Assembly (NCBI RefSeq): GCF_013201895.1
Contig: NZ_CP053841.1
Coordinates: 1,364,001-1,428,000 of the forward strand
Source of the DNA: Campylobacter blaseri
Lineage (GTDB): Bacteria > Campylobacterota > Campylobacteria > Campylobacterales > Campylobacteraceae
Length of the DNA stretch: 64,000 bases
Direction: 5' to 3'
The notes under the pieces were generated by a model that ran no database searches, had not been told where the DNA came from, and saw nothing but the letters and a program-made list of their open reading frames with translations. Below are positions 46,801 through 54,028 of the stretch, in pieces. Position 1 is the stretch's first letter, and each line of letters opens with the position of its first letter. The translations under genes were made by a program, and so were the position numbers.

Positions 46801-49800
46801 TATGTATCATTACCAGCTCCACCTTCTAAATGGTCATCACCAGCTCCGCCTATGATAGTATCATTTCCATCTCCTGCTTTTATAGTGTCATCACCAGCTC
46901 CACCATCTATAGTATCATTTCCAGCACCTGAGTTTATGGTGTCATTACCACTTCCTGCTTTTATAGTGTCGTCTCCACTTGAAGTAGTAATTACTAGATT
47001 ATCTGTGTTTAAAGATTTATCTATATTAAATGATTTATTGCTTGTTGCAGTTTTTATTGTGGTTGAAAGTTTATTATCTATAATGGCTCTATTTATATCT
47101 TCTATATTCATAGATATATCATTATCAAACTCTATCTTTGATATTGTGTTATTATAAATGCCATTATAGTCTGTTTTATAATACTCTTTTATAGTTATAT
47201 AATTATCTTTATCAAGTAAGATAATTAAATCATTATCTTCAATACTAAAGGTTAAATCCTCTTTTTTAATACCATCAGTAAATTTAACTATATCTATATA
47301 TCTATGATTTGGATTAAAGTTTATTATAGTATCTTTTCCAAAGCCTTTACCAAATATATAAGTATCATTACCTAATCCACCACTTAAGACATCATCTCCT
47401 TTTCCGCCTATTAAGGTATCATTACCCCCAAGAGTTGTAATGGTATCATTACCACCTTTTGCATCTATAGTATAGCTATCATCGCTTAGTGCTGTTAGTG
47501 TATTATCACTATCATCAGCATTTAACATGCTAAGTTTTATAATCTCATTTAAACTTAGAATTTCACCATTACTAAATTTGATTTGATTAACTATGTTATG
47601 AAGTTCATTAGATGGAGTTTTTGTAAAGAAGTCTACTACTGTAATTGAGTTTTTTAAACCATCTTTATCATCTTTTAAAGTTATTATTAGATCATTTTTA
47701 CTTTGCTTAATAACCAAATCATCTTTATTAATGTCTTCAGTAAATAAGATAGTATCTATGCTATTATCTGGATTAAAGTTTATTATAGTGTCTTTTCCAA
47801 AGTTCCTACCAAAGACATAAGTATCACTTCCCATACCGCCTTGAAGAGTGTCATCTCCAGCTCCACCTATTAGAGTGTCGTTGCCATCATCGCCATATAG
47901 AGTGTCATCACCATTACCACCAAAAATTTCATCATCTCCATCACCGCCATAAATAGTATCATCACCATCCAATGCATTAAATTTATCATCGCTATTAGTT
48001 AAGTATAAATTATCTGGCTCACTGGTTGCTTTGATTGGTGCAAGATGTAATATGTCATCTAAATTAAGTTTTTCTCCCCCATAAAACTCAATATTTTCTA
48101 TAACGCCATTACCACTTTTTCCAGTTATATCAAAAAAGTTTTTTACAACAACTGAACCTTCATTTGGAATTATTAATTTAATATCAGATAAGTTTCTTTC
48201 AAAAAGAACATCTCTTGAAGAAATTCCTTTTCCAAATACTATTGTATCATCACCAGAGATATCAAATATAACATCGTTTCCAAACCCAGAATCAAAGCTA
48301 TAAATATCGTTGCCTTTTCCGCCCTCTAATGTATCATTTCCAGAAGCACTTTGTAAAAAATCCATTTCATCTGTTCCATACAGTTTGCTTCCATTATTAG
48401 AGGCTTTTTGATATCTACTCAAAGTTAATGCCAAAATCTCCTTGTTGTCTCTAAAAGAATTAATATTGTTAGAATTTAGTTGTTGTTTGAAAATTGGTTT
48501 ATAGTTTGCAACCATATTAACTAACGATACTAAATGTCCTATACTTTCAAGATCATTTTTTATGTAAAGCTCTTTTATTAATTCATTGTATTTGGTAAAA
48601 TCATAAGATAATCTTTTGCTTTGATTGTCAAATTTCATATACTCTGTATCAATAACATCTTTATATAATATATTCAATTCTAAACTAGCATATACATAGT
48701 TTGTAAATCTTTGATATTTAGATTCTATTATTCTAGAAGCATTTTCTCTTGGGTTTCTATTGGTTCCTAGTTGTAAAAATGGTCTACCCATAAGTTTTTC
48801 ATAAACAGCTAATTTTCTAGCATCCACATAGTAGCCTCTGCTTCTAGGGTTTATACTATCCACATTAGCCCATTTAAATATTAAACTATCAATATTTTCT
48901 TTGCGTTTATTTTTATCTAAATTTACATAATCAACTAAAGCTTTATCTATATTTTTATTTAGTGCTGCTGATGGTAGAAGATCCCTAAGAAGACCATCTC
49001 CTTCTATATCGGGCAGTTGTTTTAAATGCTCAGGTATCTCTACAGATATATTATCAATGCTATTTCTTGTATTTACTTTAAACCAAACATCTGCTATATC
49101 AGATTTTGTTCCATCATAAAATGTTACTTTTGAAGTCTGTTTTATAGTGTTTGAATTGTTATCTATATGAACATTTTTATAATTAAGGTCAATGGAGCTA
49201 ATAGAGCTATCTGTTAGTTTTGTTAGTTCATCTTTACTGCTTATACCATCACTATTTTTATCTTGCCATAAAAGTAGCTTATCAAAGTCTTTATCTAAAG
49301 CATTTATAACTCCATCATTATTTGAATCATAGGCTTTTAAAACTTCAAATCCATTAACTCTTTTTCTATCTATATAAGAGTAGTTATTATCTTCAATAGT
49401 ATGGTTTCCAAATAACTCATTTCCATTATCTATAATGCCATTACCATTTTTATCAACAGCCAAAAAAGCATCGTTTGAATCTACCCAACCAGTTTGTTCT
49501 TTAAAACCATTACCATCTAAATCAAAAAAAGCAGAATCATATAATGGAGTGGTTGAAATTCCATCCTTGTTAAGATCAATTACTAATGGTGATGCCTCAT
49601 CTTCTGGATCTGGATCATCTGGTTTTTTGTCATCATCATATATAGTTCCTTTTCCGGGTTTTATATCTTTAACTATTATATTTTCAGAAACTGCTTCCAC
49701 AGAACCACTTACTTCAAATTTAGAATCTTCATTTTTTTCCTTATCTCCTGTAAATTTATATTCATATATACCATCTGTTTTTAAATTCTTTTTGTTTATA

Positions 49801-52295
49801 TTGCTATCTTTTGGCAGTGTTCCAAAAAGCAACCTTTGCCCATTTACATTTAATATAACATATTCACCATAGTCTAGCTTTTCATTTAGAGTAACTTTAA
49901 ACTTCATAGTTTTTTCTACTCCATCACCTTCAGAAGTACTATCATTAGATATGTTAAATGTAAGCTCTTTTCTATCAGTTAATTTTATATTTAAATGAGG
50001 TTTTCTAGAATCTTTCTTAAAGTTTTCTATAGTTATACTCTCTTTAGTTTCATCATATGTTACATCTAACTTATCTCCACTTAACTTATATGTATAACCG
50101 CCACCTTTATATACTTTAGAGCCAACCTCAGTCTCATCTCCACCGCTTAAAGGGTTATAAGTTTTAAACCAAACTTTACCTTTTCCATCAGAGTCCATAA
50201 CTATATCATTAGCACTTACATGATACTCATCGTATCCATCTCCACCTTCTAATCTATCAGCATCTTTATCATTTCCACCAAACAATATATCTTTTCCACC
50301 TGCAGTTTTTATAGTATCTGCACCTTCTCCTGCATGTATAGTATTATCTCCGCCTGTAGCATTTACTTCATCTTCTCCATTGCCTAGTGTTAAAGTGTTT
50401 GTTCCACCACTTATGTTTATAGTATCTTTGTCTTTACCACCTATAATTTGGTTTTTACCACCTTTAATCTCTATAGTGCTTTCACCATTAGAAGTATTAA
50501 CAAAGTTTTTACCATCTTCTATAGTTATATTTTCCTTACCTTTGCCACCATAAACATTGTTTTTACCAGAATTTAAGATAACAGTATTAGTATCTTCTTC
50601 TTTATCTTTATCTTCTCCATTTTTACTATCTTTACTAGTATAGATAAAAGACTCTTTGCTATTAGTTATCTTAATGGTATCACTTCCAGCTCCAGCGTAG
50701 ATATAGTTAATACCTCCATTATCTTCTATAGTATCATCACCAGCTTTTGTAACTATAGTGTCATTATCTTTTCCAGTAGTTACAATGTCTTTAGCTTTAG
50801 AACCATTAATTGTATTATTTCCATCTCCTGCATTTACTGTATTGGTTGTGTTTTCCTTTTCTTCATCAAATTTATCTTTTATATCAGCATTGGTATATAT
50901 AGTATCATTTCCAGAACCTGTTGTTATAGTATCGCTTCCTAAGCCACCTTCTACATAAACATTATTAGAAGATTTGATATTTATACTATCGTTATTAGAA
51001 TAACCAAAAACATTTATGTCTACTTTATTACCATACCTTATACTTTGGTCAAGAGTATAGTTACCACTAACAAATATATTTGCATCTCTATTTATTTCAA
51101 ACAATCCACCTGAATTTGCAGTAGATTTTCCAACCATTTTATTAGATTTAGTATCAAGATAATAAGGAGAATTTGCATTTGTATAATCTCTCTCGCCCAT
51201 CTCTTTTAAAAGAGACATTTTTAAAAACTCTTTTCTTGTGTTTAAATGTCTATCTGAGTAAAATTTTATATTATCATACTCTGTCTCATGTTTATGGTCT
51301 GCAAGCACATAGCCTTTTAAATTTTTTAGAGCATATTTAGCAGCTTCTTTTATCATTATTTTTTCTTGGATTTTACCACTATAATCTACATCATCTAAAA
51401 CCCTACTGGCATTATTTCCAAAATTTCCAAAGTAGTTAACTAAAACTTTGTGTGCATCACCTTTGCCAAAAACAACATGAAGCTCTTCTTTGCTATCATT
51501 TGGGTAATCAATCCTTTTTAAAAAAGGAATTAAACTTCCCTTTTCACCATCATAACTTCTAAATTCAAATGTGTTTAAATATGATGTATTATCTTTATCA
51601 TAGTTTTTATAAAAGACAATCTCAGCATCATTTTTATCTCTTGCTAGTATTACTCTATCTATATTGCTATCATTCATATATGAGTTTATTTTACTCCAAT
51701 TACTAGATAGTATACTCTCATAATCCCCAGCATTATAAACTACAAATTTTTTCTCTTTTAAAATATCTGTTTTTTTATCAAAGTAATTTATCTCTATTAG
51801 GTGGTTTTTAACAAACATATCTTTAGCACTAAAAAACAAACTTGACACTTTTCCAGCCACACCGCCAAATACACCTATAGCTGCATCGACAACAAATCCA
51901 GTGGCATTTTTAAAAAAATATACCAATTCATTTTTATCTACTACTCTATATAAATTCTTATCATCATCTTTATCTATACCTTCTATACTTGAACCAGTAT
52001 CATTAGGTTTTGTGTCAGATAAATTAAGCTGACCAAATATATTATCTATAGCAAAAATTGAACCTTTAAACATAAACCCCAAAGATTTTTTGCCAAGATT
52101 TTTTAATGCTCTATCTGCTTCATTTTTATCTTTTACCCCCTCTAATGCACTATCTAACATATCTTCTATCAAATCAACAGCTGATTCTATGGCTCCTGCC
52201 ACATCTCCATCCATTACCTCATTTTTTGTTTTTATTATATCTACAACTACATTTATCTTTGCATTTTTATATGCTTGTATATCAAACTCTGCCAT
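40869..52295 (-). CDS. Giant RTX/cadherin-like protein, type I secretion substrate
   Basis: A 3,808-residue protein. N-terminal domain (1-400) with two hydrophobic stretches (SLGFMFKGSIFAIDNIF; GFVVDAAIGVFGGVAGKVS) and YSDRHLNTRKEF; a first calcium-binding repeat block (about 440-700, GGLGSDTITTGSGNDTI); a Calx-beta-like part (about 750-890); SPLVIDLNKDGIS and DLDGNG sites (about 905-990); nine RTX blocks (about 1330-2770) with GGxGxD nonapeptides such as GGAGDDTIKAGDGNDTI; six cadherin-like repeats (about 2950-3490; NDAPVF); a last RTX block (about 3610-3710); and a C-terminus DMMQIVMSGWGS typical of type I secretion signals. The start follows AAGGAG formed by the end of the ankyrin gene 3 nt upstream. 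Surface adhesin or toxin; which is not decided. Confidence 0.93.
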   Translation of the reverse strand: MAEFDIQAYKNAKINVVVDIIKTKNEVMDGDVAGAIESAVDLIEDMLDSALEGVKDKNEADRALKNLGKKSLGFMFKGSIFAIDNIFGQLNLSDTKPNDTGSSIEGIDKDDDKNLYRVVDKNELVYFFKNATGFVVDAAIGVFGGVAGKVSSLFFSAKDMFVKNHLIEINYFDKKTDILKEKKFVVYNAGDYESILSSNWSKINSYMNDSNIDRVILARDKNDAEIVFYKNYDKDNTSYLNTFEFRSYDGEKGSLIPFLKRIDYPNDSKEELHVVFGKGDAHKVLVNYFGNFGNNASRVLDDVDYSGKIQEKIMIKEAAKYALKNLKGYVLADHKHETEYDNIKFYSDRHLNTRKEFLKMSLLKEMGERDYTNANSPYYLDTKSNKMVGKSTANSGGLFEINRDANIFVSGNYTLDQSIRYGNKVDINVFGYSNNDSINIKSSNNVYVEGGLGSDTITTGSGNDTIYTNADIKDKFDEEKENTTNTVNAGDGNNTINGSKAKDIVTTGKDNDTIVTKAGDDTIEDNGGINYIYAGAGSDTIKITNSKESFIYTSKDSKNGEDKDKEEDTNTVILNSGKNNVYGGKGKENITIEDGKNFVNTSNGESTIEIKGGKNQIIGGKDKDTINISGGTNTLTLGNGEDEVNATGGDNTIHAGEGADTIKTAGGKDILFGGNDKDADRLEGGDGYDEYHVSANDIVMDSDGKGKVWFKTYNPLSGGDETEVGSKVYKGGGYTYKLSGDKLDVTYDETKESITIENFKKDSRKPHLNIKLTDRKELTFNISNDSTSEGDGVEKTMKFKVTLNEKLDYGEYVILNVNGQRLLFGTLPKDSNINKKNLKTDGIYEYKFTGDKEKNEDSKFEVSGSVEAVSENIIVKDIKPGKGTIYDDDKKPDDPDPEDEASPLVIDLNKDGISTTPLYDSAFFDLDGNGFKEQTGWVDSNDAFLAVDKNGNGIIDNGNELFGNHTIEDNNYSYIDRKRVNGFEVLKAYDSNNDGVINALDKDFDKLLLWQDKNSDGISSKDELTKLTDSSISSIDLNYKNVHIDNNSNTIKQTSKVTFYDGTKSDIADVWFKVNTRNSIDNISVEIPEHLKQLPDIEGDGLLRDLLPSAALNKNIDKALVDYVNLDKNKRKENIDSLIFKWANVDSINPRSRGYYVDARKLAVYEKLMGRPFLQLGTNRNPRENASRIIESKYQRFTNYVYASLELNILYKDVIDTEYMKFDNQSKRLSYDFTKYNELIKELYIKNDLESIGHLVSLVNMVANYKPIFKQQLNSNNINSFRDNKEILALTLSRYQKASNNGSKLYGTDEMDFLQSASGNDTLEGGKGNDIYSFDSGFGNDVIFDISGDDTIVFGKGISSRDVLFERNLSDIKLIIPNEGSVVVKNFFDITGKSGNGVIENIEFYGGEKLNLDDILHLAPIKATSEPDNLYLTNSDDKFNALDGDDTIYGGDGDDEIFGGNGDDTLYGDDGNDTLIGGAGDDTLQGGMGSDTYVFGRNFGKDTIINFNPDNSIDTILFTEDINKDDLVIKQSKNDLIITLKDDKDGLKNSITVVDFFTKTPSNELHNIVNQIKFSNGEILSLNEIIKLSMLNADDSDNTLTALSDDSYTIDAKGGNDTITTLGGNDTLIGGKGDDVLSGGLGNDTYIFGKGFGKDTIINFNPNHRYIDIVKFTDGIKKEDLTFSIEDNDLIILLDKDNYITIKEYYKTDYNGIYNNTISKIEFDNDISMNIEDINRAIIDNKLSTTIKTATSNKSFNIDKSLNTDNLVITTSSGDDTIKAGSGNDTINSGAGNDTIDGGAGDDTIKAGDGNDTIIGGAGDDHLEGGAGNDTYIFGKNFGKDTIVNYKSNQGDIDIIKFTDGITKDDLVFKQDNLNLIISLKDDNQNTITIKDFYNLGYRNEARFIIDSIKFDDNSTLSLKEINELALLNANSIVSVTTDDSYKIELSNSSSNSTITTLGGDDIIDGGTGDDIINSGAGNDTIDGGAGDDTIKAGDGNDTIIGGAGDDHLEGGAGNDTYIFGKNFGKDTIVNYKSNQGDIDIIKFTDGITKDDLVFKQDNLNLIISLKDDNQNTITIKDFYKLDNNNLALNVIDKVVFSDGKTLSLKEINELALLNSDDSSNFLSVVTNDNYTVNAKGGNDTITTLGGDDIIDGGTGDDTINSGAGNDTINGGSGNDEIYGESGNDTIIGGLGNDSLEGGAGNDIYIFDRNFGKDTIVNYKSNQGDIDIIKFTDGITKEDLIFKQDNLNLIISLKDDNQNTITIKDFYKLDNNNLALNVIDRVVFSDGKTLSLKEINELALLNSDDSSNFLSVVTNDNYTVNAKGGNDTITTLGGNDIIDGGTGDDTINSGAGNDTINGGEGNDKIYGESGDDIINGGAGDDVLVGGAGDDTYEFDDNFGEDIIINKKDRFSKDIIKFNGNIKDVSFFQDKYDLKIHSNTNSITIKDFYKLDNNNLALNVIDRVVFSDGKTLSLKEINELALLNSDDSSNFLSVVTNDNYAVNAKGGNDTITTLGGNDIIDGGSGNDTINSGAGNDTINSGEGNDKIYGESGDDIINGGAGDDVLVGGAGNDIYEFSDNFGNDTIINKKDSINDIDIIKFNGTISPKDLSFQKVNNDLFIYKADRSGSIKVVDFYKDRSHMIDSIEFTSTGKSISVDEIISLSTMRTTEFDDNVSATLKFNYTIDALSGDDIVTTLDGDDTIYGGAGNDIINSGTGNDTLDGGEGNDVLISGLGDNTFIFSKGIDTIYNTNLRKSIMKFDYNSAEFEYIYNDSTKDLIVKYDDSKTTIKNFGNIDNVIDEFVFKDITLSKSDVIKKALIASGNVDTITMLDNTTYNAGFGDDIYVVSKPGIKVIINDEFELYGVKKEDFNNSLKFNIDANKDSLEYKFNDSDLIINIKDDKDTSITIKEFLKYKDTNFLDMKTPITKVVFKDGEVIDIKEHINSKFKPTINTTALSLNEDEPLSSKLEVTNPSNSELTYEIVNNSDNGSFTLNTDGTYSYNPNKDYNGKDSITIKVTNEYGQSDTKTISLNIASINDAPVFGENETSFNLKDIKEISNTLVATDIDSSSLEFKVQTQGKNGSLSIDSNGNWKYMPNKGYLGKDSVVVKVIDDGGLSDTITLNFNVDATPPTFNTTTLNLNEDEPLSSKLEVINPSNSELTYEIVSSSNNGSFTLNTDGTYSYNPNKDYNGKDSITIKVTNEYGQSDTKEIIIDVKAVNDAPSFTSTNTDFKLFNELNFSSTLTAKDVDDDTLFFTIENSPKFGKFIVDNSGNFTYTPNKGYLGNDSVVVKVSDSEGLNDTITLNFNIDASSPVIKTTTISLDEDNTILESLDVENLSNTKLTYEIISSSVNGNSLIDESGNLSFTPNLNYNGRDSITIKVTNEYGQSDTKTISLNIASINDAPVFGENETIYDIKNTNTLVSNLNAFDVDGDNLTYKIISNPKNATLTIDKNGEFTYVVNDNYKGKDSFIVEVSDGEFSATKEIKLNIFGYILEENTDIVIDDLSKISNELNLANSDISNIEFIKDNNTLVIKDSSINAKVSIKDYFIKNSHIDTINFKDNSKLDILNTNLVTPSKEWYQIHFTAKLNEKGIAFSDIENARIYGSNDSDTIINTNINSIIKSYNGDDTIISVASDTTIYSGDGNDFIIAGINNIVYGENGDDTLVANGESVNLIGGNGNDTYIVDANSNNTIIKDKELINAIDGGNDKLILKSVKKEDVIFFSKDGIFNKDLVIEYNDKKTTILNQSNKYSAIETIELESGEFISNTQINKVIEQLNSYAENNGLTNITHSDIKNNQDMMQIVMSGWGS
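44650..47000. repeat. Near-identical direct repeats inside the RTX giant
   Basis: Blocks of roughly 540-580 bp recur with near-identity, for example the segments containing GAGCTAACTCATTTATCTC near 44,859, 45,402, 45,960 and 46,523. Each block encodes one RTX turn plus the linker DFYKLDNNNLALNVIDK or a variant. Recombination between blocks would change repeat number; assemblies from short reads may collapse them. Confidence 0.8.
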
Positions 52296-52298
52296 TAG

Positions 52299-53609
52299 TT
52301 ACTCCTTGTTAGTTGATTTATTTATATTTTTATAATTTTTTAAAAAATATGTTTCAATATGTTTTTTAGTTTTTTCATCTTTTGTGTTTTTGTACTGATG
52401 AATTCTTAATTCTTCCAATGTCATATTCTTATCTTTTATGTATACACTTTTAGGGCTAGCACTAAAGAATGAAGATATATTTGTATATTTAACATCTTCA
52501 TTTGCATATCTAAAAAATTCTTTTATATCTTTAAAAGTTGAATTTTTAGTAGAACAATAGGCTCTAAACATTTTATGATTATATTCTAATGCAAATTCTT
52601 CTTCATAAAATTTATATACATCACATTTCATATTATCATCTATAAAACATTTGTCATAATACCATTTATAACATCTATCATAAGCCATTTTAAGTTGCTC
52701 TTTTGTAAGCTCTCCACCATAAACATTATATTTAAGTAGTAAATCTAGCATTTGTTCATGGTTTGGGATGTTATCTAAAATAGCATATACTGAATGTCTT
52801 ATTGGTAAATCTTCTTCAATTCTATGTAAACCTTGTATACCACTTTTACGCTCTAATCTTTGTGGGATATACCCACTCTCTAAAACTATCTTAGCTAGTT
52901 CTATATAGTTTCTAGACACTAAATATCCAAATGGTTCAGTTTCATCTTTAGAATGCTCATCTGTATTCCATTTACCTTTGTATATGATAGCAATATCATC
53001 TCCATCAACTATAATTTTTTCAATTAAGTTATAATATGGTGGTTTTAAATAAGATTGAATTTTGATTAACTCATCAAATTTAACCCCACTATCAAGTAGT
53101 AGTTTAGCTGTTAGGGTTGAGTTGTTTTCAACTGCATAAGCTAAAGGGCTTAGTTTATATCTATCTTTTGCTCTTATATTAGCACCAAGTTTAATTAACT
53201 CTTTTGAAGTGTTTAAATCATTATAAAAGCTTGAATACATTAAAGGTGTTAGTCTATGTAAAAACTTAGTATCTACACTTAAGTTATGCTCTTTTAAGAA
53301 ATTTAATACTTTGTTTGTATCTTTTTGTTTTAAATAGTGTCTTAAAGTAGTTAAAGTTTTATTTTCATCTCTATATTCTCTTTCATCATCTATATCCCAA
53401 TATCTAAATGAAAAACTATCTACCTCTTCTTGGGTTACATATTTACTTAGTCCTGGAACTTTTGAAACATTTGTATCTTGAGTTATAGTGTAAGATGATT
53501 TATTATTATCACAACCTGTAAAAAGTAGAGTTATTAAAAACAATGAAGTAGTTAAAAAGAATGTTTTAAATGTTATTTGGTTTGGTTTAGATAGTTTAGT
53601 GAATTTCAA
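52299..53609 (-). CDS. Ankyrin-repeat lipoprotein 1 (paired with the RTX giant)
   Basis: A 436-residue lipoprotein. Signal peptide with lipobox LLFTGC (Cys33) followed by Asp, which in E. coli retains lipoproteins in the inner membrane. Ankyrin repeats lie at about 105-185 (TPLMYSSFYNDLNTSKELIKLGAN; SPLAYAVENNSTLTAKLLLDSG), with weaker ones at about 225-300. Start is TTG at 53609, overlapping the stop of a 22-residue leader ORF (TTGA). The last codons Asn-Lys-Glu-stop (AACAAGGAGTAA) serve as Shine-Dalgarno for the RTX gene 3 nt downstream. Ankyrin proteins are known immunity partners of some secreted toxins; here immunity, or a secretion chaperone role, is inference. Residues about 181-275 differ from copy 2. 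Confidence 0.82.
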   Translation of the reverse strand: MKFTKLSKPNQITFKTFFLTTSLFLITLLFTGCDNNKSSYTITQDTNVSKVPGLSKYVTQEEVDSFSFRYWDIDDEREYRDENKTLTTLRHYLKQKDTNKVLNFLKEHNLSVDTKFLHRLTPLMYSSFYNDLNTSKELIKLGANIRAKDRYKLSPLAYAVENNSTLTAKLLLDSGVKFDELIKIQSYLKPPYYNLIEKIIVDGDDIAIIYKGKWNTDEHSKDETEPFGYLVSRNYIELAKIVLESGYIPQRLERKSGIQGLHRIEEDLPIRHSVYAILDNIPNHEQMLDLLLKYNVYGGELTKEQLKMAYDRCYKWYYDKCFIDDNMKCDVYKFYEEEFALEYNHKMFRAYCSTKNSTFKDIKEFFRYANEDVKYTNISSFFSASPKSVYIKDKNMTLEELRIHQYKNTKDEKTKKHIETYFLKNYKNINKSTNKE

Positions 53610-53674
53610 AGGAATTCCTTTATGATTATTTGGTTTATCTTTGCACTTTTATAGCTTGCTTTAAAACTTGGCAT
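53606..53674 (-). CDS. 22-residue leader ORF upstream of ankyrin 1
   Basis: ATG at 53674 follows AACAAGGAGTAAAA. The peptide begins MPSFKASYKSAKINQIII and its TGA overlaps the TTG start of the ankyrin gene, so translation is coupled. The AKIN part matches the N-terminus of the RTX giant (AEFDIQAYKNAKIN), suggesting it is a remnant of an ankyrin/RTX junction, perhaps reused as a leader. Confidence 0.5.
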   Translation of the reverse strand: MPSFKASYKSAKINQIIIKEFL

Positions 53675-53705
53675 TTTTACTCCTTGTTATTTGGTTTATT
53701 AAATG

Positions 53706-53843
53706 TCATATAAGTTTCTTTTTGTTTGGTTTATTGGTTTGGTGTGTAAGCTTAGTTTGTATGGTTTTATCTGTTTGATTGATTAAGTAGTGTATTTGTA
53801 TAAGTAAGTTTATGCTTTTATAGGTTGTTTTAAAACTTAGCAT
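53706..53843 (-). CDS. 45-residue leader ORF upstream of ankyrin 1
   Basis: ATG at 53843 follows AATAAGGAGCAAGTT. The peptide begins MLSFKTTYKSINLLIQ, again of the M-x-S-F-K-x-x-Y-K type, and ends 31 nt before the next leader ORF. Probably an older junction scar; whether it is translated to any purpose is unknown. Confidence 0.4.
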   Translation of the reverse strand: MLSFKTTYKSINLLIQIHYLINQTDKTIQTKLTHQTNKPNKKKLI

Positions 53844-54028
53844 AACTTGCTCCTTATTGTTTTAAGGTTTTAATATCTATTATTTCTTATAAAATAATGT
53901 TTTACTATTCAAATTTAACATATTAAACTAACAATAAAATATTATCTAAATAAAACTTATATGTTTTTAAAACATGATATTTAATTTCAAAAATTTTTAA
54001 TTTAAATATCATAAAGATATTGCCTAGC

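Noticed and set aside
44650-47000. The internal RTX repeats as a CRISPR or satellite array
   Set aside because: They are in-frame coding repeats of about 180-190 codons that encode RTX turns and linkers.
41341-52335. Plus-strand open frames rich in Ser, Pro and Val opposite the RTX giant and its copies
   Set aside because: They are antisense shadows of the repetitive GGxGxD coding sequence, lack ribosome-binding sites and have the composition expected of reverse-complemented RTX codons.
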